Source: Steroidobacter gossypii (GTDB lineage Bacteria > Pseudomonadota > Gammaproteobacteria > Steroidobacterales > Steroidobacteraceae). Taken from it: a DNA stretch of 64,000 nucleotides. Made by a program: the position numbers and the translations under genes. A model generated the notes under the pieces. The model was given only the letters and a program-made list of their open reading frames with translations. It searched no databases and was not told the origin of the DNA. The DNA lies in NCBI RefSeq assembly GCF_016801985.1, contig NZ_JAEVLS010000001.1, forward strand, positions 992,001 to 1,056,000, written 5' to 3'. This document shows, in pieces, positions 16,424 to 28,216 of the stretch. Within the stretch, counting starts at the first letter, position 1; each line of letters begins with the position of its first letter.

Positions 16424-17122
16424 ATGGTTGCGCACCGATCCGGGAAGGTGCACGCAGTGAACGATATTCCCTCCGATTCCAACGACGGCGCGATTCGAAT
16501 CTGGGATTGGCCGGTGCGCTTGACGCACTGGCTGTTCGTCCTCTGTATCGCAGTCTCCTGGTGGAGCGCCGAGGAGCACCAGATGGAGTGGCATCGCTAC
16601 AGCGGCTACACGCTGCTCGGGCTGCTGATCTTCCGCATCTACTGGGGCTTCACCGGCAGCTCCAGCGCCCGCTTCTCACATTTCCTGCGTGGCCCGAGCG
16701 GCGTCATCGCCTACCTTCGCGAGTCGCGCGAGGCGCATCGTGATGCCGGACACAACCCGCTCGGCGGCTGGAGCGTGGCGATCATGCTCGTTCTCATGCT
16801 GTCGCAAGTGTCGATCGGCTTGTTCGTGAGCGACGTCGACGGCATCGAGTCCGGCCCGCTGTCGCATCTGGTGAGCTTCGAGACCAGTCGCACTCTGGCC
16901 GACATCCACGAGGTCGTGTTCAACGTGATCCTCGCCTTCATCGGCCTGCACATCGCCGCGATTTTGTTTTATCTGTTGGCGAAGCGGGACAACCTGATCG
17001 TCGCCATGCTCACCGGTCAGCGCCGGGATGCACGCATCAGGCCCATGCGGCCGGTGCCGGCGTGGCGAATTCTGCCGGGCATCGTGCTCGCAACCGGCGT
17101 GGTGTGGTGGGTGGCAGCTTGA
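16424..17122 (+). CDS. Cytochrome b561-family membrane protein
   Basis: An integral membrane di-haem cytochrome b of about 232 residues. It has four transmembrane segments and the candidate haem ligands expected for the bacterial b561/Ni-hydrogenase cytochrome b fold: His in VRLTHWLFVL, His in MEWHRYSGYTLLG, His in ADIHEVVFN and His in FIGLHIAAIL. It should carry electrons across the inner membrane; no cytochrome c or dehydrogenase partner adjoins it. An in-frame GTG at 16457 preceded by GGGAAGG has a better ribosome site than the ATG at 16424 and may be the true start (NDIPSDSNDGAIRIWDWPVR). Confidence 0.88.
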   Translation: MVAHRSGKVHAVNDIPSDSNDGAIRIWDWPVRLTHWLFVLCIAVSWWSAEEHQMEWHRYSGYTLLGLLIFRIYWGFTGSSSARFSHFLRGPSGVIAYLRESREAHRDAGHNPLGGWSVAIMLVLMLSQVSIGLFVSDVDGIESGPLSHLVSFETSRTLADIHEVVFNVILAFIGLHIAAILFYLLAKRDNLIVAMLTGQRRDARIRPMRPVPAWRILPGIVLATGVVWWVAA

Positions 17123-17126
17123 ACTG

Positions 17127-17156
17127 AAAAGGGGCGATCGATGGATCGCCCCTTTT
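17127..17156. terminator. Bidirectional intrinsic terminator
   Basis: GGGGCGATC-GATG-GATCGCCCC flanked by AAAA on the left and TTTT on the right. It serves the cytochrome gene on the plus strand and the small gene at 17174-17356 on the minus strand. Confidence 0.9.
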
Positions 17157-17173
17157 CTCGGCTGGCGACAAAA

Positions 17174-17356
17174 TCACTTCACCAGGCGGAGCGGCGCGCG
17201 GTCGGCCCGCACCTGCCGCCGATCACGATGGAAGCCGAGTTCCGGCCGGTACTGGAGCGCTTCGATGCGGCGTTGCAGCTCGGCGGCGCGCTCGGGATCT
17301 GGAGTGACTCGCGGACGCATCGGCAGGGCATCGGACTGTTTCAATCTGAAAAGCAT
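17174..17356 (-). CDS. Small basic protein of unknown function (60 aa)
   Basis: I do not recognise this protein. It starts MLFRLKQSDALPMRPRVT, is rich in Arg and Pro, and has a predicted central helix (PERAAELQRRIEALQ). No membrane segment or Cys is present. I call it real because GGGAGG lies at ideal distance (6 nt) before the ATG and a strong terminator follows the stop codon by about 20 bp. It could be cotranscribed with the VOC gene upstream, 105 bp away, or have its own promoter. Confidence 0.6.
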   Translation of the reverse strand: MLFRLKQSDALPMRPRVTPDPERAAELQRRIEALQYRPELGFHRDRRQVRADRAPLRLVK

Positions 17357-17461
17357 GGTGTTCCTCCCGGTAGCCTTCCAATCGCGGCGGTGTAACGCAC
17401 GACAGCGCGCGGTGGATCCACTGACAACGCTAGAAAAACGTATGTAGTGGCCGGGATTGAT

Positions 17462-17842
17462 TTATTTCCACTGATTGGCGGTGGCGGCGAAATTATTGTT
17501 CTGTGGCCGCACTATACAGAATCGCTGGCCTGTAGGTGCTTCCATCACGATCCACGTGTGCACTTTCTCGATTCGTTTGGCGCCGAGCGCCTCGAGCCGC
17601 CGCGCCTCCGCCTCGATATCGTCAGTCTCGATGTCGAGGTGCACCCGGCTCTCGTGTTGCACGCTCTGCACCTCGATGTGCAGGCCGAGCTCCCCGCTCT
17701 CCAGGCAGCGATAGATGGGGCTGGTTTCCTGCTCCTTCGGGCGCAGCTCGTAACCCAGCGCGGCGGACCAGAACTGCGCGGCCTGTTCCAGATCGTCGGT
17801 CTTGCAATCGATGATGAAGCCAGCGAGACGACTGCGATGCAT
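17462..17842 (-). CDS. VOC (glyoxalase/bleomycin resistance) superfamily protein
   Basis: A 126-residue single VOC domain made of two beta-alpha-beta-beta-beta units. It begins MHRSRLAGFIIDCKTDDLEQA, the usual start of this group, followed by FWSAALGYEL. The second half has RVHLDIETDDIEAEARRLEALGA and ends with PTGQRFCIVRPQ. VOC proteins bind a metal for lyase, isomerase or dioxygenase chemistry or act as drug-binding proteins; the reaction here is unknown. AAGGAG precedes the ATG. The gene follows malQ by 33 bp on the same strand, so it may be read through from the glycogen operon, though no metabolic link is evident. Confidence 0.88.
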   Translation of the reverse strand: MHRSRLAGFIIDCKTDDLEQAAQFWSAALGYELRPKEQETSPIYRCLESGELGLHIEVQSVQHESRVHLDIETDDIEAEARRLEALGAKRIEKVHTWIVMEAPTGQRFCIVRPQNNNFAATANQWK

Positions 17843-17875
17843 GTTCTCTCCTTTCGAGCTCAGGCTCGAGCTCGC

Positions 17876-20068
17876 TCAGGCGTTCGGGTTGATGCCCTGA
17901 CGGGCCGTATCCATGGCCGAGAGAATATCTTTCGCCTCGTGACTGGAGAATATGTCAGCGAGTGACGCGGATACCTTGCGTTGCCAGTTGGCGTGCTCGG
18001 TGTCGGTGCCCGGCACGTTCACCGGATCGGTCATGCCGATCAGATCCTCGATCTGCAACAGCGCGATATTGGCGCTCGACAAACCGATGAACGCGTGCAC
18101 CGCGCGCGACAATGCGGCTGAATAAGGCGGCAGCGGATCGCCCTCGTTCCAATGCCACAGGCCGGCGGCGACCAACGCTCGCAACAGATTCACACGATCT
18201 CTGATGCGTGCATCGTGGGCTTGTTGGCGCAGCTCATCGGTCGGATACAAATCGAGCTGCGCACGCAATGTCACATCGCTGCCATCCCACCAGCCGCGCA
18301 GCGTCGGCAGATCGTGCGTGGTCACTACCGCCATCGAGTGCTGCACATACTCGTCCGGGCGCTTGAAAGAACCATCGGGGTGCTGTTCGAAGATCAGCAC
18401 TTTGTAGTGATACAGGCGATAGTGCTCCATCGCCTCGGTCATCGCTTCGGGCACGGTGCCCAGATCTTCGCCGATCACGATGCAATGATTGCGCTGGCTT
18501 TCCAGCGCCAGAATCGCCATCAGGTCGGCCAATGGATAGTGCACATAGGTGCCGTCCTTGGACAGCATGCCACGCGGCACCCACCACAAGCGATACAACG
18601 TCATCACGTGATCGAAGCGCAGCGCCGCCACGTAACGCATCATGTTTCGCACCAACCCGACGAATGGCTGATACTGCTGGGTCCGCAGCTCGTTCGGATC
18701 TTGCGGCGGAATGCCCCAGTCCTGTCCTTTCAATGCCAGCGCATCGGGCGGCGCGCCCACCGATGCGCCTTGCAAATACAAGTGACGATTCGACCACGTC
18801 TCCGAACCCGCGGGGTTCGCGCCGACGGCCACGTCACCATACAAACCGACAGCCATTCCCGCCTCGCGCGCGGCGCTCTGCGCATTGGCCAATTGCTCTG
18901 CTGCGAGCCATTGCAGGTATTCGAAATATTCGACGTCTTCTACACGCTCGCGCGTGAAGCGTTGCACCGTCGACGAGGTGGGATCGCGATATTCCTCGGG
19001 CCAGCTCGGCCAACCCCAATACTGCGGGCCTTGTAAACGGAAGTGTCCGTCGAGCGCATCATAGGTCGCGTGCAGACGCAACGCGTCGCCCTGGATCTCC
19101 TGGAATTGTCTGAAGGCCGCGGCGCGGGGCGTGTTGCGAGCGAGATGCCGCTCTCGAAAGCTCGCGTACAACAGCGACAGGATTTCGAACTTGGCCGCGG
19201 CCACTCGCACGTAATCGACATTCCTGGTCGCGCGCAACTCTTTCAGCAGCGCCTGGAATTGCGGTTCCGCCACGCGCTTGCGCGCCAGCTCGCACTCGGC
19301 GAAATCCGGCACTTCCTCGACCGCGATGTACAACACGTTGAGGAACTGTCGATTCGACGGACTGTACGGGCTAATGTGCGCCGGATTGGCCGGCATCAAC
19401 GCATGCAGCGGATTCAGTCCGATGATGCCGCAGCCGAGCGGCCCGGCCAGACCCACGAGCTGACGCAGATCGCGGAAATCTCCAATGCCCCAGTTGTCAT
19501 CGGCGCGCAGCGAATATAGCTGCACGGCGATGCCCCAGAGGCGTTTCCCTTGAGCAATCGCCGGCGCTTCGAAACATTGCTCGGGCGTGACCACCACGCG
19601 CACCGTGCCCTGCAAACCGGTGTCGAGCGCGAACGATGCTGTGTGATAGCCCATCGGCAACGCGGGCAGCGACACCGCCAGTCGCCGATAGGAACGATTG
19701 TCGATTTGCGCTTCTTCGAGCTTTTGCAGCTTGGACAGCTGCGCGGTGCCGGAGCGCGGTTCGCCGCTCTCCAGCTGCACATTCCAATCGACCCTCTTGG
19801 CCGCGAGATCAACCGGCACGGCGATGGAAACGGCAATCGGCTGGCCTTCGGCGGCGACCACCGCCGGCGGCACGAAGCCGGTCCAACGGCGCGTCTGGTA
19901 TTGATGAATGGCGTCTTCGGCGGCAGCGTCGTCCGCCGCTTCGATGCCCAGCGCAGACAGAATGGCGGTCTGCGATGCGACCGACACTTCCTTGGGCCGG
20001 CCGCGAAAGTCTAAATAGGAATCCGCGATTCCGTGCAACTGGGCGAGTTGGCGGATCGGGTTGTCCAT
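17876..20068 (-). CDS. malQ: 4-alpha-glucanotransferase (amylomaltase)
   Basis: A 730-residue GH77 enzyme that transfers glucan chains between maltodextrins and releases glucose. The N-terminal quarter is the extra beta-sandwich region of the long MalQ type. The catalytic barrel shows GIIGLNPLHALMPANPAHISPYSPS (quoted in part: NPLHALMP), the nucleophile Asp in LRFDHVMTLYRLWW, the acid/base Glu in VIGEDLGTVPEAM and TTHDLPTLRGWWDG. It is the fourth enzyme gene of the glycogen locus and starts 4 bp past the glgX stop. It would recycle short maltodextrins left by phosphorylase and debranching enzyme. Confidence 0.95.
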   Translation of the reverse strand: MDNPIRQLAQLHGIADSYLDFRGRPKEVSVASQTAILSALGIEAADDAAAEDAIHQYQTRRWTGFVPPAVVAAEGQPIAVSIAVPVDLAAKRVDWNVQLESGEPRSGTAQLSKLQKLEEAQIDNRSYRRLAVSLPALPMGYHTASFALDTGLQGTVRVVVTPEQCFEAPAIAQGKRLWGIAVQLYSLRADDNWGIGDFRDLRQLVGLAGPLGCGIIGLNPLHALMPANPAHISPYSPSNRQFLNVLYIAVEEVPDFAECELARKRVAEPQFQALLKELRATRNVDYVRVAAAKFEILSLLYASFRERHLARNTPRAAAFRQFQEIQGDALRLHATYDALDGHFRLQGPQYWGWPSWPEEYRDPTSSTVQRFTRERVEDVEYFEYLQWLAAEQLANAQSAAREAGMAVGLYGDVAVGANPAGSETWSNRHLYLQGASVGAPPDALALKGQDWGIPPQDPNELRTQQYQPFVGLVRNMMRYVAALRFDHVMTLYRLWWVPRGMLSKDGTYVHYPLADLMAILALESQRNHCIVIGEDLGTVPEAMTEAMEHYRLYHYKVLIFEQHPDGSFKRPDEYVQHSMAVVTTHDLPTLRGWWDGSDVTLRAQLDLYPTDELRQQAHDARIRDRVNLLRALVAAGLWHWNEGDPLPPYSAALSRAVHAFIGLSSANIALLQIEDLIGMTDPVNVPGTDTEHANWQRKVSASLADIFSSHEAKDILSAMDTARQGINPNA

Positions 20069-20072
20069 CTAT

Positions 20073-22238
20073 CTAGGTCTTCAGGGAGAACCCACTTCGG
20101 ACGCTGCTGGGGGCGTCGCCATCGGCGAGCAGCACGCACGAATGCGGCGCGACGACGCAACTTTCTCCGGCGCCCATCCGGTCGCCGAGATCGCTAACAC
20201 GCCAGCGCGCGGTGTCGAACACGATTCGCCACACCACACCGGTCGTGGGCGTGGGCAAACGAAAGTTGACGGGTTGGTCGCCGGCATTGCACAGAAACAG
20301 CAGATGTCCGTTCGGTGTTCCATACGGATCGGTGAAAGCGTGACCGATCAGCACGCCGATGGCGCGCGCGTTCGCATCATGCCAGTCGGCAGCGGTGAGC
20401 TCATGCCCTTCGGGATGTCGCCAGCTGATGTCCTTGTGCTCACGATCCACCTGGCGCGCGCCCTTGAGGAAGGTATCGCGTCTCAAGCCGGCGGCGTAGC
20501 GCCGCAGTGTGAGCAGTTGCCGTACGAACGCAGTCAGCCAGCCGCGTCGCTCGGCGTCGTGCCAATCGAGCCAACTGATTTCATTGTCCTGGCAGTAGGC
20601 ATTGTTGTTACCGCGCTGCGTGCGACCGAATTCATCGCCCGCCAGCAACATTGGCACGCCTTGCGAAAGCAGCAACGTGGCGAGCAGATTGCGGATCTGC
20701 CGTTCACGCAATTCGATCACCGCAGGATCGTCGCTGGGCCCTTCGACGCCGCAATTCCAGCTCAAGTTGTGATTGTGGCCGTCGTGATTGTCCTCGAGAT
20801 TGGCCTCGTTGTGCTTCTGTTCGTACGCAGTCGCGTCGTACGCGGTGAAGCCGTCATGACAGGCGATGTAATTGATACTCGCCGTCGGACGGCGGCCGGA
20901 GGCGCGAAACAAATCGCTGGAGCCGGCGAAGCGCTCGGCGAAATTGCCCAGGATGCCGGGATTGCCACGCCAGAAGCCGCGCACCGAATCGCGATACAGA
21001 TCGTTCCATTCCGACCAACCGGCCGGGAAGCGCCCGAGTTGATAGCCTTCGGGGCCGACATCCCACGGTTCGGCGATGAGCTTCACATAGCGCAGCGTGG
21101 GCTCGGCGGCGACCGCTTTGAAAAATGCCGCGTCGGTGCGAAACGGCGCGTTGTCACGACCCAGCACGGCGGCCAGATCGAAGCGGAAGCCGTCGACGTG
21201 CATTTCCTCGACCCAGTAGCGCAGGCAGTCGATGATCAGCTTGCGGGCGGCGGCGTTGCCGATCGCGATGGTATTGCCGGTGCCGGTGCGATCGACGTAA
21301 CGACTCAGATTGTTGCTGTCCAGCTTGTAATAAGCGGCATTGTCCAGGCCGCGCAGGCTGAGCGTCGGACCTTTCTCGTTGCCCTCGACGGTGTGATTGA
21401 ACACCACGTCCAGAATGACTTCGATGCCCGCGGCGTGCAGGGTCTTCACCATGGTGCGGAATTCGGCGACCGGATCCTCGATGCCGTACTCCGGATGCGG
21501 CGCGAACCACGCCAGCGAGCTGTAGCCCCAATAGTTGGTCAGGCCGCGCTCGGCCAGGAATTGTTCGGGAACGAACGCCTGCACAGGCAACAGCTGCACG
21601 GCGGTGACGCCGAGTTGTTTCAGATAGTTGACGACCGCCGGCTGCGCCAGGCCCAGGAATTTGCCGCGCTCACGCTCGGGCACGGCCGGGTGCAGCTTGG
21701 TGAAGCCTTTGACGTGCAACTCGTAAATGACGGTGTCACGCCACGGCACCGCCGGCGGACAGTCCTCGCTCCAGGCGAAGCCAGACTGCACCACGCGCGC
21801 TTTGTAAACGTATGGTGCACTGTCGGCGGTGTTCAGTTGCTCCGTGGGTTGATCGGGCTGGTGACCGAACACCGCCGGATTCCATTCGAACTTGCCCACC
21901 AGCGCACGCGCGTAAGGATCGAGCAGCAGCTTGTGAGGATTGTGCCGCAGACCATACGACGGATCGTACGGCCCATGGACGCGAAAGCCATAGACCACGC
22001 CTGGAATGCCATGCGGCGCGGGCAGAAAGCCGTGCCAGCAATTCTCAGTGCGTTCGGGCAGCGGCAGACGAGCCAGTTCCCGCTCGCCGTTCTCATCGAA
22101 CAGACACAATTCGACGCGCGACGCGCCGCCGGCGCATACAGCGAAATTCACGCCGTCACCGGTCCAGGTGGCGCCCAGCGGCGAGGGTGAGCCAGCTTGC
22201 AGGCTGGCGGCGGTGAAATCGGCAGGTACAGCGTTCAT
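20073..22238 (-). CDS. glgX: Glycogen debranching enzyme (GH13 isoamylase type)
   Basis: A 721-residue GlgX-like enzyme that cuts alpha-1,6 branches in limit dextrins. An N-terminal CBM48 (GATWTGDGVNFAVCAGGASR) is followed by a GH13 barrel with DVVFNHTVEGN, the nucleophile Asp in GFRFDLAAVLGRD, the general acid Glu in LIAEPWDVGPEGYQLG and the substrate loop YIACHDGFTAYD. It sits between glgB and malQ on the same strand with only 4 bp to malQ. It should work directly after glycogen phosphorylase in glycogen breakdown. Confidence 0.95.
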   Translation of the reverse strand: MNAVPADFTAASLQAGSPSPLGATWTGDGVNFAVCAGGASRVELCLFDENGERELARLPLPERTENCWHGFLPAPHGIPGVVYGFRVHGPYDPSYGLRHNPHKLLLDPYARALVGKFEWNPAVFGHQPDQPTEQLNTADSAPYVYKARVVQSGFAWSEDCPPAVPWRDTVIYELHVKGFTKLHPAVPERERGKFLGLAQPAVVNYLKQLGVTAVQLLPVQAFVPEQFLAERGLTNYWGYSSLAWFAPHPEYGIEDPVAEFRTMVKTLHAAGIEVILDVVFNHTVEGNEKGPTLSLRGLDNAAYYKLDSNNLSRYVDRTGTGNTIAIGNAAARKLIIDCLRYWVEEMHVDGFRFDLAAVLGRDNAPFRTDAAFFKAVAAEPTLRYVKLIAEPWDVGPEGYQLGRFPAGWSEWNDLYRDSVRGFWRGNPGILGNFAERFAGSSDLFRASGRRPTASINYIACHDGFTAYDATAYEQKHNEANLEDNHDGHNHNLSWNCGVEGPSDDPAVIELRERQIRNLLATLLLSQGVPMLLAGDEFGRTQRGNNNAYCQDNEISWLDWHDAERRGWLTAFVRQLLTLRRYAAGLRRDTFLKGARQVDREHKDISWRHPEGHELTAADWHDANARAIGVLIGHAFTDPYGTPNGHLLFLCNAGDQPVNFRLPTPTTGVVWRIVFDTARWRVSDLGDRMGAGESCVVAPHSCVLLADGDAPSSVRSGFSLKT

Positions 22239-22335
22239 CCGACCAATGGTGACCGATCCGGGGGCCGCATGAAAAGTAGCGAATCGCGAAAGTACCTGAT
22301 TGACATGAGCAACTCAGGTAATCCCTAACTGAATT

Positions 22336-24234
22336 TTAATCGCGCGCCCAGATCACAACGCTCAACGGCGGCAAGTTGAGCGTGATACGTGCAGGAAAAT
22401 CTCGCCAGGGCTCTGCGTGGGCCTGCGCCACCGTTTGTTGCGAATAGCCCGAGCCGCCGAATGCGACGTCGTCGCTGTCGAGCAGCTTGCGGTAGCGGCC
22501 CGCTTCCGGTGCAGCAAAAGTGTAATGATCGCGTGGCACGGGCGTTGCGTTGAAAACGATCAACAGCTGCGTGCCGCCTTCGCCCGGCAGGCGCTGGCGC
22601 ATGAAGCCGAACACGCTTTCGTTGGCGTTGTCGGCCTCCAGCCAGCGGAAACCCTCCCAACTGTTGTCGCTGCCGTGAAGCTCCGGATATTCGCGATATA
22701 AACGATTCAGGGCGCGACACCAGGCCTGCAGCTGCTGGTGGTGAGGATGTTGAAGCGCGGCCCAGGCCAGGTCCTCGTAATCGCGCCACTCGTGCCATTG
22801 GCCGAACTCGCCGCCCATGAACAGCAGCTTCTTGCCCGGATGCGCCGTCATGTAGCCCATCAGGAAACGATGATTGGCGAGCTTCTGCCATTCATCGCCG
22901 GGCATCTTGTCGAGCAGCGAGCGCTTGCCATGCACCACCTCGTCATGCGACAGCGGCAGGATGAAGTGCTCCGAGAAGGCGTAGACGAACGAGAACGTGA
23001 TCAGGCTGTGGTTGTGGCGACGATGAATCGGGTCGTGCGCCATGTAGCGCAGCGTGTCGTTCATCCAGCCCATGTTCCATTTGAAATGAAAGCCGAGTCC
23101 GCCCAGATGCACCGGCCGCGTCACGCCGGCGAACGAAGTGGATTCCTCCGCCATGGTCACGACGCCGGGGAAGTAATGGCCGATGGTCCAGTTCAGCTGT
23201 TTCAGGAATTCGATGGCTTCGAGATTTTCCCGGCCGCCGTACTGATTCGGCGTCCACTCGCCCGGTTTGCGCGCGTAGTCCAGATAGATCATGGACGCGA
23301 CCGCGTCCACGCGCAGTCCGTCGATGTGATATTGCTCGATCCAGAACAGTGCATTGGCGATCAGAAAATTGCGCACCTCGTGGCGGCCGTAATTGAAGAT
23401 CTTGGTGCCCCATTCCATGTGCTCGCCCCGATGTGGGTCGGCGTGTTCATACAGAGCGGTGCCGTCGAAGTCGGCGAGGCCGTGACCGTCGCGCGGAAAA
23501 TGCGCTGGCACCCAATCCATGAAGACGCCGATGCCCGCCTGGTGCATGCGATCCACGAAGCGCATGAAATCGTGTGGCGAGCCATGTCGCGCGGTGGGCG
23601 CGAAATGTCCCAACACCTGATAGCCCCAGGAACCGTCGAACGGATGTTCGGCGACGCCCACCAGCTCGATGTGGGTGTAGCCCATGTCGAGCACGTACGG
23701 AATGAGTTGATCGGCCAGCTCGTCCCAGGTGAGGAAGGCGGGCTTGCGATGCCACGAGCGCCGCCACGAGCCCGGATGCAATTCATAAATCGACACCGGC
23801 GCTCGCAACGGGTCCCACTGGCGGCGATGGTCCAGCCAGGCGTCGTCGCCCCAGCTATAGCCCTGGATGTCGGCGATCACTGAAGCGCTGTCGGGCCGCA
23901 ACTGCATCTGGAATGCATACGGATCGGCCTTCATCAGCTGCTGGCCGTGCGCACCGACGATTTCGAATTTGTACAGCGCGCCTGGCGCGGCGCCCGGAAC
24001 GAATGTCTCCCAAACGCCGGAGTGGCCGCGCATCTCCATGGCGTTGCGCTTGCCGTCCCATTGATTGAAATCGCCGACCACGCTGACGCGCCGCGCATTC
24101 GGGGCCCACACCGCAAAGCGAGTCCCCGCCACGCCATCGTGCACCTCGGGATGCGCGCCGAGCTTTCGATGAATGTGGTGATGATTGCCCTCACCGAACA
24201 AGTGCAGATCAAGATCAGTGAGGGCGGAGCTCAT
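22336..24234 (-). CDS. glgB: 1,4-alpha-glucan branching enzyme
   Basis: A 632-residue GH13 branching enzyme. It has a CBM48 near the N-terminus (GTRFAVWAPNARRVSVVGDF) and the catalytic barrel with DWVPAHFPRD, nucleophile Asp in DGLRVDAVASMIYLD, Glu in VVTMAEESTSFAGV and LPLSHDEVVHGKRSLL. It is shorter than the E. coli enzyme by about 100 residues, matching the form that lacks the first N-terminal module. It introduces alpha-1,6 branches during glycogen synthesis. glgA and glgC, the other synthetic genes, are not in the window. Confidence 0.96.
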   Translation of the reverse strand: MSSALTDLDLHLFGEGNHHHIHRKLGAHPEVHDGVAGTRFAVWAPNARRVSVVGDFNQWDGKRNAMEMRGHSGVWETFVPGAAPGALYKFEIVGAHGQQLMKADPYAFQMQLRPDSASVIADIQGYSWGDDAWLDHRRQWDPLRAPVSIYELHPGSWRRSWHRKPAFLTWDELADQLIPYVLDMGYTHIELVGVAEHPFDGSWGYQVLGHFAPTARHGSPHDFMRFVDRMHQAGIGVFMDWVPAHFPRDGHGLADFDGTALYEHADPHRGEHMEWGTKIFNYGRHEVRNFLIANALFWIEQYHIDGLRVDAVASMIYLDYARKPGEWTPNQYGGRENLEAIEFLKQLNWTIGHYFPGVVTMAEESTSFAGVTRPVHLGGLGFHFKWNMGWMNDTLRYMAHDPIHRRHNHSLITFSFVYAFSEHFILPLSHDEVVHGKRSLLDKMPGDEWQKLANHRFLMGYMTAHPGKKLLFMGGEFGQWHEWRDYEDLAWAALQHPHHQQLQAWCRALNRLYREYPELHGSDNSWEGFRWLEADNANESVFGFMRQRLPGEGGTQLLIVFNATPVPRDHYTFAAPEAGRYRKLLDSDDVAFGGSGYSQQTVAQAHAEPWRDFPARITLNLPPLSVVIWARD

Positions 24235-24326
24235 GGCAGTAGTGGGCCGTCGGGGGTCAGAGGCTGGTGAAGAAAAAGAACGAAGCCCAACTCAAGGTTC
24301 CACATCCAACCCCCAACGACTAACGA

Positions 24327-26798
<2,472 letters not shown>

Positions 26799-26810
26799 GT
26801 AAATCCTCGC

Positions 26811-27440
26811 TTATTTAACTTCGGCCACCTTCTCCTCGACGATGCGCCACGAGCCGCTCTCGCGAACCAGGATCAACTCCTTGCGCAACGAGTTGGTGCC
26901 GAACTTCTGGACGAACCGCACGATGCGACGGTCCTCGCCGTCCGGTTCGACGCGCAAGCCTTCGACGATGGGATCGGGCGTCGGGCCGGTGGCCACCTGC
27001 TCGCGACGCTGTTCCAACCAGGCTGAACTGCCGGCCGAGTCGGTCGGCGCGGTGAAGCCAGAAGAATAAAGTGCGACAACCGCATCCGCTTCGCGGTTTG
27101 CCCAAGCCTGGGCCCAACTCGCGACCACTTCCTCTGGCGAGCGTGCCGTCGTGCCGCTCGAGCGGAAATAGGACGGCGGCTCATCCAGGCATGCGGTCCG
27201 GCCGGAACGGTTGCCGGGCTTGGCCTCCGGAATGGTCAGCGCCTCGGAGCGGTTCGGCTGCGTCATGCCGTCAGGCACTCGCAACGCCGGGTTGTTACGG
27301 GACGCCAGGTACGGCTCGTTTCGTTCCGGGCAGACCGCCTCGGAACCGCCGCCGCAGGCGGTCAGCAGGGGCAGCAGCAGGGCACAGCACAGGGTCAGAC
27401 GCCGGGCGGAAGGCTTGTTCATACAGGCAATCGGGGTCAT
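26811..27440 (-). CDS. Lipoprotein with BamC-like segment and NTF2/SnoaL-like C-terminal domain
   Basis: A 209-residue lipoprotein with lipobox LTAC (Cys about residue 29). Residues about 42-75 (PYLASRNNPALRVPDGMTQP, then SEALTIP) resemble the start of BamC, where a Leu-x-x-Pro-x-Gly-Met-x-x-Pro stretch is typical. The last 110 residues (SPEEVVASWAQAWANREADAVVALY, quoted in part as VVASWAQAWANRE, and GSWRIVEEKV) have the helix-strand pattern of NTF2/SnoaL-like domains. AGGA lies before the first ATG; a second ATG six codons on is possible. It is placed 12 bp before glgP, an odd neighbour for a glycogen operon. Its function is unknown. Confidence 0.75.
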   Translation of the reverse strand: MTPIACMNKPSARRLTLCCALLLPLLTACGGGSEAVCPERNEPYLASRNNPALRVPDGMTQPNRSEALTIPEAKPGNRSGRTACLDEPPSYFRSSGTTARSPEEVVASWAQAWANREADAVVALYSSGFTAPTDSAGSSAWLEQRREQVATGPTPDPIVEGLRVEPDGEDRRIVRFVQKFGTNSLRKELILVRESGSWRIVEEKVAEVK

Positions 27441-27502
27441 CGAGATCCTGCGGGATGGTCGAACGGAAAAGGCAAACGGCGGATCCTACGCGGGCCGGAA
27501 GA

Positions 27503-27964
27503 TTACGCAACCGGCTCGCAACGTACGTCGGTTTTGACCGACGAGGCAATGAAACATTCCTCGTGCGAGCGGTGATGCAGCCGGTCGAGCTCCTCGGCCG
27601 TGGGGGTGCGGCCCGAGAACGCCACCTTGGGCCGCAGGGTTACGACCGTCATGGCCATCTTGCCGGCCTCGTTCTTCGCCATCACGCCGACCGCCTGGTC
27701 TTCGTAGCTGTCCACCACGAAGCCCTCCTTGGCGGCAAACGACAGGAAAAACAGCATGTGGCAGCTGGACAACGACGCCACGAAGGCTTCTTCGGGATCG
27801 ACCGCTGTGGGATCCGACAAAGGCACTCGCACCACGTGCGGCGAGCTCGATCCGGGCACCACCGTGCCGCCGTCGAAGCGCCATTCATGCGCCCGGGAAT
27901 ACTTGTTGTCGGTGAAGACGGCGCCGAGGCGCTGCCAGTAGACGGTCGCGGTGTACTCGCTCAT
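27503..27964 (-). CDS. OsmC family protein (peroxide/thiol stress)
   Basis: I start this 153-residue protein at MSEYTATVYWQRLG; the longer open frame upstream is not protein-like. OsmC/Ohr enzymes reduce organic hydroperoxides with two cysteines. Here they are Cys68 in FVASLSSCHMLFFLSFAAKEG (quoted part: SLSSCHMLFF) and Cys137 in HRSHEECFIASSV. The central helix AVDPEEAFVAS and strand region KMAMTVVTLRP also fit. No ribosome site is seen before the ATG. It is divergent from the Kef antiporter gene with 252 bp between. Confidence 0.88.
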   Translation of the reverse strand: MSEYTATVYWQRLGAVFTDNKYSRAHEWRFDGGTVVPGSSSPHVVRVPLSDPTAVDPEEAFVASLSSCHMLFFLSFAAKEGFVVDSYEDQAVGVMAKNEAGKMAMTVVTLRPKVAFSGRTPTAEELDRLHHRSHEECFIASSVKTDVRCEPVA

Positions 27965-28216
27965 CGAAGGAGGTGCGCAAGAGCCGGCGGAGCCGACGGG
28001 GAGCCATTGTCCCGCGCCCGCCGCGGGTTTGCCAACGTCATACCCGGCTTCGGGCAGGATTAGCGCCTCACCTGGGGAGCATTGAGAACGACCGCGGCAC
28101 TCGCCGTATCGCACTGATCTGACAGAGGAATGCACCGGTGCGCTGGATGTACCGGTTACTATCGAGGTCCTGCCCGAGCGTCTGCTCGTGCCGAACCCAC
28201 AGGTAATCGTTAGCGC

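Noticed and set aside
20061-22190. A 709-aa plus-strand frame opposite glgX
   Set aside because: It has no recognisable domain and covers a fully motif-supported glgX on the other strand.
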